A DNA stretch of 64,000 nt from G965276675 sp965276675 (GTDB taxonomy: Bacteria; Acidobacteriota; Terriglobia; Terriglobales; Acidobacteriaceae), in contig OZ255624.1 in NCBI GenBank assembly GCA_965276675.1, positions 2,232,001-2,296,000 on the forward strand, given 5' to 3'. Positions 1 to 8,107 of the stretch are shown here, in pieces. The translations under genes and the position numbers were made by a program. Below the pieces are notes generated by a model that worked only from the letters and a program-made list of their open reading frames with translations, made no database searches and had not been told where the DNA came from. Within the stretch, counting starts at the first letter, position 1, and every line of letters begins with the position of its first letter.

Positions 1-999
1 CTCCAGCAGTTGTTCGGAGACCTGGTCGCGCAGGTGGCTGGTCTCCGCCCGGGCCCTCACAGCATCCGCCGCAGAGCCGCGCGCCTTCTCGCGTCGCGCA
101 GCATCGAGGAGTGGCAATGTTATGTTGATCGCGATCCCGAAGTTGTCGGGCTGAAAGTTTCTGTAGTACGTAGCGTAGTTGTTGAAGGTAGCAAACCGGC
201 TATATTGCAGACCGAAGTCAAACTCCGGACGACGCACCTGACGATTGTCGCCAAACGCAACGTACTGCTTCGATTTGGCAGCGTCAGTAGCTGCCTGCAC
301 GCCATAGTTATTGCGGATAGCTACCTCGCTGCTCACGCTCCTTGTGAAGTCGGGGAAGGGCGGAACGGAACTGGCCTGGGTCACGATGTCCTGTGGATTC
401 AATCCGGTCAGGTGCCCTAATCGCGCAAGCAGCACTGCCTGGTGGTCGTCTAAGTGCAGTCTCCGCAGCTCCAACTGCGCGTTGCGGAGCTCTGCCTGTG
501 TCAGATCGATGCGGCTGTCCACTCCCGCACTCACCCGGTCTTCTTCTATCTTGACCAGCTGTTCGCCGTCTTCATGCTGTTGTTCGAGTGCCGCTAGCTC
601 CTGCGCGTCGGCATCGATCTCGATGTAATCGAGCGCGGTTTCGGTCACAATGCGCTGACGTGTGTCTTGCAACGAATGCTGTGCTGCATCCAGAGATGCA
701 TGCGCGGAACGGATGTAGTCGGGTTGCGAGAATGAAAAAAGCAGCGATTGCGAGGTCACATTTACGATTGAGGGCTGACCCAACGGAAAGCCAAACGAGT
801 ATCCCACGCTCGACCCCAGACCCAGATTTGGCTTGTACGCATCCCTTGTCTGAGCCAGGCCCGAAGCCGCTCTTGCCACCTCCGCTTCACCCATGTGCAC
901 CTCGCTCGAGTTACGCAGCGCGAGGTCCACGGCGGTGTAGAACGACACCTGCGCACCGGCACTCAGGCATCCAAATACAAGTGTCGCGCCCAGGGCCAT
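1..999 (-). CDS. TolC-family outer membrane efflux protein (partial, C-terminus beyond left edge)
   Basis: The minus strand is open from about 1080 to the window edge, and its translation has the heptad-rich helical pattern of TolC-type outer membrane channels (for example ELRNAQLELRRLHLDDHQA and the YIEIDADAQELAALEQQHE stretch). Such proteins form the periplasmic tunnel and outer-membrane barrel of tripartite exporters. The ATG at 999 gives a short hydrophobic leader (MALGATLVFGCLSAGAQ). The frame is open further upstream, so a TTG start 21-24 bases earlier is possible. It is the third gene of a minus-strand cluster behind the TPR protein and the membrane fusion protein. The C-terminal part lies outside the window, so completeness cannot be judged. 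Confidence 0.8.
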   Translation of the reverse strand, partial: MALGATLVFGCLSAGAQVSFYTAVDLALRNSSEVHMGEAEVARAASGLAQTRDAYKPNLGLGSSVGYSFGFPLGQPSIVNVTSQSLLFSFSQPDYIRSAHASLDAAQHSLQDTRQRIVTETALDYIEIDADAQELAALEQQHEDGEQLVKIEEDRVSAGVDSRIDLTQAELRNAQLELRRLHLDDHQAVLLARLGHLTGLNPQDIVTQASSVPPFPDFTRSVSSEVAIRNNYGVQAATDAAKSKQYVAFGDNRQVRRPEFDFGLQYSRFATFNNYATYYRNFQPDNFGIAINITLPLLDAARREKARGSAADAVRARAETSHLRDQVSEQLLE

Positions 1000-1072
1000 A
1001 CATCTGCATGCGCATTTCGACAAAGTTATCTTCTCCAGCGATGTAGTGGTTTCCGCGCTTCTACCTGTGGAC

Positions 1073-2053
1073 TCATCGGCCAGTGTTGGTCGTAGCGGCT
1101 TTTACTGGATGATAGCTGCTGGCCAGAGCTGCCGCAGCAGCAAACTCTGCTTGAGCCTCCTTGGTATCTCCGCGCGCTTCCAGCAGGTTCCCAAGTAGAG
1201 CGTGGACGCGGAAGGCAGGCTCATCCGGCGACTTGCCCGGTGATGCTAAATAGGTCCGAAGCAGTTCGATCGCAAGCTGCGGGTCCTGCTGCGCCCGGGT
1301 CAGTATGTGAGCGGCGCTCACCAGCGCCGGCCCGCGTGTCTTGTCCGCTGCGATGCCGGAACGAAGCGCTGTTTCCATCTTCGCGAGATCGCCTTGCCGA
1401 CGATAGAAGGAGGCTAGCACCATCCAGTATTCGGCTGACTCCGGGGCAAGGCTGATTGCGTTTTTGTAGTGTTCCTCGGCTCCCGAGAGATCTTTCTGAC
1501 TTATGGCGATGCGGCCACGCAGCTGCTCTGCTTGGGCGCGGTTGTACTGATCCAGCATGTCCGCGACTGCCAGTGCTTTCTTGACGCCCCCGCCGATAAT
1601 GGCGGGGGCGCTGAAGTAGAACTCGCCTAGATCGGCAAGTGCTTCAACATTGCCGCCGTCCAGTTGTACCGCCGATTCAAACTCCACCCGTGTCTTTTTA
1701 CCCAGGCCGTAGGCGTGCACAAACGAGACGCGATCCGCTTTTTCGCCCTCCGCGCGGCCTAGCCACAGGTGATTGTTGCTGCTGCTTCCATTGATGGCTA
1801 CTGCCTGCGCGCACTCACGGACCGCGTCGTCCCAGCGCTCTTCACTGTAGTACACCCGGCATAGCAGCAGGTGGGCTTCTGCGTCATTGTTGTTTTCGGC
1901 TAACCCGGCTTGCAGCAGCGCTGCCGCCTCATCGGCTTTGCCGGCGGAAATGTCCGCGCGCGCAGTGTCGCGCACCTGGGGAGTGAGCGCCTGGAGAAAA
2001 GTTGCTGTCAAAAGTACGACAAATAAGGTGAAAGTGGAACGGAATTGGAGCAT
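1073..2053 (-). CDS. TPR-repeat secreted protein in efflux operon
   Basis: About 326 residues starting MLQFRSTFTLFVVLLTATFLQA, a signal peptide, followed by tandem helix pairs with TPR spacing (for example the AEAHLLLCRVYYSEERWDDAV unit near residue 60). The frame is open to 2089, but the ATG at 2053 places the signal peptide at the terminus and lies 11 bases after the stop of the upstream membrane fusion protein. The C-terminal third also looks TPR-like (HALLGNLLEARGDTKEAQAE). TPR proteins are protein-protein scaffolds. Position between a membrane fusion protein and a TolC homologue suggests a role in assembly or regulation of the exporter, which is inference. The exact function is unknown. 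Confidence 0.85.
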   Translation of the reverse strand: MLQFRSTFTLFVVLLTATFLQALTPQVRDTARADISAGKADEAAALLQAGLAENNNDAEAHLLLCRVYYSEERWDDAVRECAQAVAINGSSSNNHLWLGRAEGEKADRVSFVHAYGLGKKTRVEFESAVQLDGGNVEALADLGEFYFSAPAIIGGGVKKALAVADMLDQYNRAQAEQLRGRIAISQKDLSGAEEHYKNAISLAPESAEYWMVLASFYRRQGDLAKMETALRSGIAADKTRGPALVSAAHILTRAQQDPQLAIELLRTYLASPGKSPDEPAFRVHALLGNLLEARGDTKEAQAEFAAAAALASSYHPVKAATTNTGR

Positions 2054-2063
2054 GTTTAATCGA

Positions 2064-3305
2064 TTATCGGACGCTACGGACCGGCACACCCTCGGTCAAC
2101 GGCTCACCATTAGTTGTGCCTAAGGCGACGGTGTCGTGGTCCTTGAGCCCGGCTGTGATCTGGACCTGTGTGAGATTGATTGCGCCCACCGTCACTGGGA
2201 CGCGGTGCAGGGTGTCGCCCTGGATGATATAGACATAGTTATTGCCCGCCTCGCTGTGCAGAGCCTCGCGCGGAACGGTAAGCACGTTGCTGAGGTTTTT
2301 TTCGGTAACAGTTACGGTCACGTTTGTATTGGGAAGTAAAACTCCATCCGAGTCGTCGACACTAACGACGACTTCGCCGACATTTCGAGTGAGGTAGGTG
2401 ATGATCGTCGAGGGTACGCGCATGATGTGACCGTGCCAGATGCGGCCATGGAGTGCATCCCAGACGATCGTGGCAGGAAAACCCACCTTGAGCGCCCCAA
2501 TCTCCGGCTCGTCAAAATAAGCGCGCACTTGCAGCTTGGTTAGATCCGCCATCTGTAGCAGTGTCTGTCCTTGCTGCACGTACTCGGTCTGCGAAACGGG
2601 TACTGAATACACGGTCCCCGCGAAGGGTGCGCGTACATTCGATTCGGCAACCACCTGTGTCGCTGCGCTGTAGCCAGACTGCGCCTCGTTCAGCGTGGCC
2701 TGAGCCCGCGCCAGGTCGGCTTTCGCGTAGCGCGAAGTTTTGCGCTGCTGGAGCGAGCTCAGGGCAGCGTTGGAGATGTCGAGCCGCTGCCGCGCGGAGG
2801 CGACCTCGCTCGGAGCCGCGGCGCCTTGCGCCTCGAGCTTCAGTAACGCGTCCAAGTCGCGTTGTGCCGCATCCCGATCCAGTTTCGCCTTGGCCGTATC
2901 CCCAGCAAGCGCCAACTGTTCTTCCTGCGTGCCGCCCTGTTCTAGTGCCTGGTAGCCCCCCTGAGCACCACGCAGGGAAGCGAGCGCCGCAGCGGCACGG
3001 GAGGTTACGTCGCCGTCTTCCATGGACAACAGAAGCTTTCCTCGCGGTACCTTATCGCCAGCATGCACGTAAAGTGCCTTCACTACGCCGGGAGCGGGCG
3101 CATGCGCCTCAAAATTCGCTTGTGGCTCCACTTTGCCGTTGGTGCTGACAGTCTTGACCAGGTTCTGGCGCTCGGCTGTTGCTACCCGCAGCTGCAGCTT
3201 TTGACGCGTAAGCTGGCGCACTCCGAGGAAGACGAAGATCAGAAGGACGGCAGCAATTGTCCATAAAACACGCGGGTTGGCTCTGGTGGGTTGGGCGTCG
3301 GCCAT
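2064..3305 (-). CDS. HlyD/MacA-type periplasmic membrane fusion protein
   Basis: 413 residues. One N-terminal membrane helix (about residues 13-30, VLWTIAAVLLIFVFLGV) is followed by a split lipoyl-like domain (GVVKALYVHAGDKVPRGKLL and VRAPFAGTVYSVPV). A coiled-coil hairpin of about residues 95-210 lies between the lipoyl halves, and beta-barrel segments follow (LTVPREALHS). This architecture links an inner-membrane pump to a TolC channel. It is first in a minus-strand cluster with the TPR and TolC-like genes. No inner-membrane pump gene is visible within the window, so it may lie to the left. The 121-bp gap to the divergent queF should hold both promoters. Confidence 0.9.
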   Translation of the reverse strand: MADAQPTRANPRVLWTIAAVLLIFVFLGVRQLTRQKLQLRVATAERQNLVKTVSTNGKVEPQANFEAHAPAPGVVKALYVHAGDKVPRGKLLLSMEDGDVTSRAAAALASLRGAQGGYQALEQGGTQEEQLALAGDTAKAKLDRDAAQRDLDALLKLEAQGAAAPSEVASARQRLDISNAALSSLQQRKTSRYAKADLARAQATLNEAQSGYSAATQVVAESNVRAPFAGTVYSVPVSQTEYVQQGQTLLQMADLTKLQVRAYFDEPEIGALKVGFPATIVWDALHGRIWHGHIMRVPSTIITYLTRNVGEVVVSVDDSDGVLLPNTNVTVTVTEKNLSNVLTVPREALHSEAGNNYVYIIQGDTLHRVPVTVGAINLTQVQITAGLKDHDTVALGTTNGEPLTEGVPVRSVR

Positions 3306-3426
3306 TCTTGCAAACCGGAAGTTAGTATATAGGACGCGACCGAAGCTACTTTGGCGTCAGAAAGTTCGCGTTGATCTCGCATCCATGACTGCAGTCGGTG
3401 AACTATCTGCCGCGTACAATGTGGCA

Positions 3427-3846
3427 ATGGTACTTTCGGAACGATACACGGACGAGCACGCAAAAGCGGGGCTCGAAACACGCTTCCCATCCATCGAAAC
3501 TTGGCCAAATCAGTTCCCGGCATATGAAATTCTGGTTGACGATCCGGAGTTCACCTCGGTCTGCCCGAAGACCGGCCTACCGGATTTTGGCGCGCTGACC
3601 ATTCGCTACATGCCACGCGAGCACTGCCTGGAGTTGAAGTCGCTGAAAGAGTATCTGTTCTGCTATCGCAATCTCGGCATCTTCCAGGAAAATGTCGTCA
3701 ACCAAGTCTTGGAGGATGTGGTGCGGGCATGCGATCCCGTGTGGGCCGTGGTTAAGGGAGATTTCCGTCCACGCGGTGGCATCTCAACCGTCGTCGAAGC
3801 ACGCTGGCCCCGGCCTCAGCATGGCCCGCAGCGCGACCGCAATTAA
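3427..3846 (+). CDS. queF: NADPH-dependent 7-cyano-7-deazaguanine reductase QueF
   Basis: 139 residues of the short (unimodular, type I) QueF class, which reduces preQ0 to preQ1 in queuosine tRNA modification. The catalytic Cys46 sits in FTSVCPKTGLPDFG with Asp53 following, the family signature ELKSLKEY lies near residues 69-76, and the substrate-binding Glu is in GIFQEN (Glu88). The frame is open back to 3277. The ATG at 3427 gives the normal family length; the ATG at 3385 is an alternative and no strong ribosome binding site decides between them. The next gene, an MFS transporter, starts 24 bases downstream. No other queuosine genes are in the window. Confidence 0.93.
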   Translation: MVLSERYTDEHAKAGLETRFPSIETWPNQFPAYEILVDDPEFTSVCPKTGLPDFGALTIRYMPREHCLELKSLKEYLFCYRNLGIFQENVVNQVLEDVVRACDPVWAVVKGDFRPRGGISTVVEARWPRPQHGPQRDRN

Positions 3847-3869
3847 CTCCGGCCGAGGATCGATCGCCA

Positions 3870-5108
3870 GTGCTCACCTCCCAAAAAGCGCCGCTCCGCA
3901 TGGCGGCCGTGGCGCTCTTTTTGCTTACAGCGCTGAATCTCTTCAACTATCTCGACCGGTATATCCTGCCCGGCGTGCAACCGCTCATCCAGAAAGAGTT
4001 CGCGGTCAGCGACGAACGCATGGGTGCACTCACCTATGCGTTTTTCATCACATACATGATAGCTGCGCCGCTCACCGGGTGGCTGGGCGACCGGTTCCCG
4101 CGCAAGCCGCTGATTGTCGCCGGAGCACTGCTTTGGAGCATAGCCACGCTGCTGACGGCGACCGTGCATACTTACGGACAGCTCTACTTCCGGCACGCTG
4201 TTGTCGGTATCGGAGAGGCGACGTTCTCGATTTACGCGCCGGCTCTGCTCGCCGATCTGTACCCGGAGGCCGAGCGCAACCGTATCCTTAGCATCTTCTA
4301 CATTGCCATTCCGGTCGGTGCCGCGTTGGGCTACCTGGTGGCCGGCGCGCTTGGAACCTCATACGGTTGGCGGACGCCGTTCTATGTCTCTGCATTGCCC
4401 GGTCTGGCGATCGCGGTGGCTATCTACTTTTTAGTCCGTGAACCGAAACGGGGAGGAAGCGATACCGTTGTGGCCACGCCAACGCGCGCCACATTGCGTG
4501 GGCTCACGCGCAATCCTGCATTTTGGTCCGCGACTCTCGGCATGGCTGCCATGACTTTCAGCATTGGCGGCATCTCGATCTGGATGCCCACCTTTCTCTC
4601 TCGCTATAGCGGCTATTCGCTGATGCACGCCAACCGCATGCTCGGCATCGTGACCGTGATCGACGGCATTGCCGGCACCTGCATCGGGGGCTGGATCGGG
4701 CAGCGATGGCTGCGCAGCAACCATCGCGCACTCTACCTCATCTCGGCCTGGAGCGCGCTGCTCGCCATTCCCGGCGCGCTCGTCGCCTTCTACGGTCCTC
4801 ACTCGCTTACCATGCCTAGCTTGCTCGTGGCGGAGTTCTTTCTCTTTCTCAACACCGGCCCGCTGAACACGGCTATCGTCAATTCGATTTCCGCTGCGAT
4901 CCGCTCGACCGCTATTGCGCTCAATGTCTTCCTAATCCACGCCTTGGGCGATGCTTCATCGCCGCGTCTAATTGGCGCGATCTCTGACCGGCGCGGACTT
5001 CGCTTCGGCCTCAGTGCCACGCTCGTCGCACTACTGCTCTCGGCGATCATCCTGTTCTATGGATCACGCTTTGCGCCGCTGGTGAAGACCGCAGAGGACG
5101 TAGCTTGA
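3870..5108 (+). CDS. MFS transporter, Spinster-like
   Basis: 412 residues with about 12 hydrophobic segments. The N-terminal half has the MFS signature between helices 2 and 3 (GWLGDRFPRKPLI, about residue 70). An early NLFNYLDRYILPG motif resembles the Spinster/hexuronate branch of the Major Facilitator Superfamily. Start codon is GTG. The gene sits between queF (24-base gap) and a glycosyltransferase whose ATG overlaps its stop as TGATG, so the three probably form one transcript. The substrate cannot be deduced; Spinster-like proteins are often annotated as sphingolipid or organic-anion transporters without proof. Confidence 0.85.
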   Translation: MLTSQKAPLRMAAVALFLLTALNLFNYLDRYILPGVQPLIQKEFAVSDERMGALTYAFFITYMIAAPLTGWLGDRFPRKPLIVAGALLWSIATLLTATVHTYGQLYFRHAVVGIGEATFSIYAPALLADLYPEAERNRILSIFYIAIPVGAALGYLVAGALGTSYGWRTPFYVSALPGLAIAVAIYFLVREPKRGGSDTVVATPTRATLRGLTRNPAFWSATLGMAAMTFSIGGISIWMPTFLSRYSGYSLMHANRMLGIVTVIDGIAGTCIGGWIGQRWLRSNHRALYLISAWSALLAIPGALVAFYGPHSLTMPSLLVAEFFLFLNTGPLNTAIVNSISAAIRSTAIALNVFLIHALGDASSPRLIGAISDRRGLRFGLSATLVALLLSAIILFYGSRFAPLVKTAEDVA

Positions 5109-6304
5109 TGCCGAGAATCGGCCCCACACTGCGCACTGCGGCGCTTGTCGTCGATTGGTGCGCTGCTGCGATCTGGGGCGTCCGCACAATCATCTGGCTG
5201 CGAAAGATCCGGCGCGTGCCTGATCTGCATGACCCGCGCTATGCAACTGGACCGACGGCAGGAAAGCTGAGCGTCGTCGTGCCGGGCCGCAATGAGGAAG
5301 CAGCCGTCGAGCAGTGCCTGCGCTCGCTCGTAAACTCCGCTGACCTTGCTCTTGAAGTGATCGCAGTCGATGACCGCTCCACGGACGGGACGGGCGCCAT
5401 TATGGATCGCGTGCAGAGCGACGTGCATAGGCCGGGTGTCTCCATGCAGGTGTTACATATTGAAAAGCTGCCAGCCGGATGGATGGGCAAAACGCATGCG
5501 ATGGACTGCGCCGCTGCAGTGGCTACAGGCGACTGGCTGCTCTTTACTGACGCTGACATCCTCTTTCGCCAGGATGCGCTCGGGCGCGCGCTTCGCTTTG
5601 TCGAAGACGAAGGCGCCGATCACTTGGTGTTGCTGCCGACGCTGGTGTGCGGCAGCTTCGGAGAGCGCATGATGATGGCCTTCATCTATGCGGTCTCGAT
5701 CTGGGGGCCATCGCTATGGAAGATTCCGGAGCGCCGGGCCAAGAAGCACTCCATCGGGATAGGCGCCTTCAATATGGTTCGTCGGTCTGCCTACGATGCA
5801 GTCGGCGGGTGGGCTAGCCTGCGCATGGAGGTCATTGAAGACGTGCGGCTCGGACATGTGCTCAAGCAGGGTGGCTTTGCGCAGCGCGTCGCCTATGGTC
5901 GCGACCTTCTGCGGATCCGGTGGGCGGAGAGTGCTATGGGGATCGTTCGCAATCTCACTAAAAACGCCTTCGCGGTCTTCCGTTTTCGTCTGCCGCTGGC
6001 GATCGGAGCTTCGTTCGGACTGCTGCTCTTTTACGTGCTGCCATTTGCCGCTATCTTTGCGGGACCGGCGTTCTGGATTCCGAGCGGGATCGTCTTTTCG
6101 GCGCTTGCGTGCTTATATTGGAGGTACAGCAGGGCCGCCGATGCAAATGTAGCTTACGTGGTTACATTTCCTGTAGCGGCATGCTTGTTTTTGCTTACCC
6201 TACTCCGCTCCAGCGCTTACACACTGGCCCAGGGAGGCGTGGTCTGGCGGGGCACGCATTACTCGTTAGCAGAGCTGCGGAGAAATGCCGGGCCGCTTCG
6301 CTAG
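5108..6304 (+). CDS. Membrane-anchored family 2 glycosyltransferase
   Basis: 398 residues. An N-terminal hydrophobic stretch precedes a GT-A fold: LSVVVPGRNEEAAVEQCL, the nucleotide-sugar Asp in VDDRSTDGT, the metal-binding TDADI near residue 155, and the acceptor-side IEDVRLG with RIRW toward residue 275. Three or four C-terminal membrane helices follow (LPLAIGASFGLLLFYVLP). The family transfers sugars to lipid or polysaccharide acceptors at the inner membrane. Overall architecture resembles HpnB- and CrtQ-like glycosyltransferases, but there are no hopanoid or carotenoid genes nearby, so the acceptor is unassigned. Its ATG overlaps the MFS stop by one base, indicating translational coupling. 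Confidence 0.85.
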   Translation: MPRIGPTLRTAALVVDWCAAAIWGVRTIIWLRKIRRVPDLHDPRYATGPTAGKLSVVVPGRNEEAAVEQCLRSLVNSADLALEVIAVDDRSTDGTGAIMDRVQSDVHRPGVSMQVLHIEKLPAGWMGKTHAMDCAAAVATGDWLLFTDADILFRQDALGRALRFVEDEGADHLVLLPTLVCGSFGERMMMAFIYAVSIWGPSLWKIPERRAKKHSIGIGAFNMVRRSAYDAVGGWASLRMEVIEDVRLGHVLKQGGFAQRVAYGRDLLRIRWAESAMGIVRNLTKNAFAVFRFRLPLAIGASFGLLLFYVLPFAAIFAGPAFWIPSGIVFSALACLYWRYSRAADANVAYVVTFPVAACLFLLTLLRSSAYTLAQGGVVWRGTHYSLAELRRNAGPLR

Positions 6305-6359
6305 GGTCAATGCAATCACGAATATCCGGTTCGCGCGTGAGGCATGAGACTGAAGATAA

Positions 6360-7625
6360 CTACTGGACCACGACCAGACCGGCATCCTGCGTCTCCCGAG
6401 ATGGCGGTGTGGAGCTATAGTGCGAACTGACATAGTCATCGAGAATCTTCTGAAACTCGCCGACGATGTTGTCACCCTTAAGTGTGGTCATCAGGCGACC
6501 ATCGACATACACCGGCGCTTTGGGGTCCTCAAAGGTGCCCGGGAGCGAGATGCCGATGTTGGCGTGCTTGGACTCTCCCGGCCCGTTCACAATGCACCCC
6601 ATCACGGCCAGTTTCATCTCTTCTACGCCAGGGTATTGGTCGCGCCAGACCGGCATGCTCTCACGCACATACCCCTGAATCTGCTGCGCCAGCTCCTGGA
6701 AATAGGTGCTGGTAGTGCGGCCGCAACCCGGGCAGGCCGTCACCTGCGGTGTGAAGGAGCGGATGGAGAGCGATTGCAGCACCTGCTGCGCGACGGCCAC
6801 CTCTTCCGTGCGATCCCCGCCCGGCTTGGGCGTGAGCGAGACGCGAATCGTGTCTCCAATTCCTCTCAGCAGCAACGGAGCGAGCCCAGCAGTGGAAGCG
6901 ACAATCCCCTTCATGCTCATGCCGGCTTCGGTCAGCCCCAGGTGCAGTGGATAGTCGCAGCGGCTGGCCAGCATCTCGTAGGCGTCGATCAGGTCGCGCA
7001 CGCCCGAGACCTTGGCGCTCAGGATGATTTTGTCGTGCGCGAGCCCGTAGTACTCGGCAGCCTCAGCCGAGCTCAGGGCCGAGACCATCATTGCTTCCAT
7101 CATCACGTCACGCGCCGAGAGCGGCTCAGCTAAGCGTGAGTTCTGGTCCATCATGCGGGTCAGCAGCGCCTGGTCAAGCGAGCCCCAGTTCACGCCGATG
7201 CGCACGGGTTTATCGTTCTCGATGGCGCACTCAATGATGGTGCGAAAGTTGTCGTCGTTCTTGCGGCCGATCGAGGCGTTTCCAGGGTTGATCCGATACT
7301 TCGCCAATGCGCGGGCGCACTCCGGATACTTTTTCAGCAGCAGGTGGCCGTTGTAGTGGAAGTCGCCGATGACCGGAACGTTGAGACCCAGATCCTCAAG
7401 CCCTCGCACGACGGCCGGCAGCGCCTGAGCCGCACCGTCATTGTTTACAGTGACCCGCACCAGCTCGGAACCCGCATTGGCAAGCGCGGCCACCTGCTCG
7501 ATGGTGGAGGCGACATCGGCCGTATCCGTGTTGGTCATGGACTGCACAACGACCGGCGCGTCCGAGCCAACCTGCACCTGCCCGACGCGTACTGTTACGG
7601 TTTTCCTGCGCTGAATCTCCGGCAT
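6360..7625 (-). CDS. ispG: 4-hydroxy-3-methylbut-2-enyl diphosphate synthase (flavodoxin/ferredoxin)
   Basis: 421 residues, normal length for the two-domain bacterial IspG (GcpE), which converts MEcPP to HMBPP in the MEP isoprenoid pathway. The TIM-barrel start has VVVQSMTNTDTAD. The C-terminal iron-sulfur domain shows the cluster ligands in CPGCGRT (about residue 300) and GCIVNGPGE (about residue 343, third Cys and the ligand Glu). It converges on the glycosyltransferase gene with a 55-base gap. Upstream, toward 7700, the only coding-like sequence is a gene remnant on the opposite strand. Confidence 0.96.
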   Translation of the reverse strand: MPEIQRRKTVTVRVGQVQVGSDAPVVVQSMTNTDTADVASTIEQVAALANAGSELVRVTVNNDGAAQALPAVVRGLEDLGLNVPVIGDFHYNGHLLLKKYPECARALAKYRINPGNASIGRKNDDNFRTIIECAIENDKPVRIGVNWGSLDQALLTRMMDQNSRLAEPLSARDVMMEAMMVSALSSAEAAEYYGLAHDKIILSAKVSGVRDLIDAYEMLASRCDYPLHLGLTEAGMSMKGIVASTAGLAPLLLRGIGDTIRVSLTPKPGGDRTEEVAVAQQVLQSLSIRSFTPQVTACPGCGRTTSTYFQELAQQIQGYVRESMPVWRDQYPGVEEMKLAVMGCIVNGPGESKHANIGISLPGTFEDPKAPVYVDGRLMTTLKGDNIVGEFQKILDDYVSSHYSSTPPSRETQDAGLVVVQ

Positions 7626-7702
7626 ATCGGTAGATTAAGGATACCGCATCTCGCTTTTCTAAGCGGGTTTTTGGCGCTGGTTTCTGGCAGCGGGTGTCAG
7701 CA

Positions 7703-7958
7703 TGCCAGACGAGTGGAACTTGGCGGTCATAATGTGCCGGAGCAAGACGTACGCCGGAGGTACAAGCGCAGCCTGGCGAATCTTCCGATCGCTGTGGAAC
7801 GAGCGGATCACATCCTGCTTCTGGATAACTCCGGAGCGACCGGATACAGAATCGTTGGCGTGCTTGAGCAGGGTGGCGATCACTGGTTTGATCCCATCCC
7901 GGAGTGGGCGGCACCTCTTTACGAACAGCGGCTTGCTAACAGATCTGCCCGTCCTTAG
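7703..7958 (+). pseudogene. Remnant of a zeta-toxin-like P-loop kinase/ATPase gene (C-terminal piece)
   Basis: About 85 codons read RVELGGHNVPEQDVRRRYKR, then SLANLPIAVERADHILLLDNSG, and end at the TAG at 7956-7958. This is the typical C-terminal segment of small zeta-toxin-like ATPases, where the GGHxVPExDxRRRY stretch is followed by a lid and the LxDNS strand. The Walker A N-terminal half is absent: ispG begins at 7625 on the other strand, and 7626-7702 contains no P-loop. There is also no start codon with a ribosome binding site in this frame. It is therefore a truncated relic, ending 31 bases before a tRNA-Arg gene. Confidence 0.6.
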
Positions 7959-7989
7959 GCCTGAGCGCCGTTGTACACTTTTGCTGAGT

Positions 7990-8066
7990 GGCCCTGTAGC
8001 TCAGGTGGATAGAGCGACGGTTTCCTAAACCGCAGGTCGGAAGTTCGAATCTTCCCAGGGTCACCA
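7990..8066 (+). tRNA. tRNA-Arg (anticodon CCU)
   Basis: A complete 77-base cloverleaf with encoded CCA. The acceptor GGCCCTG pairs with CAGGGTC (one G-U). The D arm is GCTC/GAGC, the anticodon loop is TTCCTAA giving CCU (Arg, AGG codons), and the T arm is GGAAG-TTCGAAT-CTTCC followed by discriminator A and CCA. The outermost anticodon-stem pair looks mismatched (A/C). It lies 31 bases after the zeta-toxin-like remnant and 41 bases before the TonB receptor gene. Confidence 0.97.
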
Positions 8067-8107
8067 TAGCCCAATCCCGCTCCTCTCTCGATTCGGCAAG
8101 GACCCTA

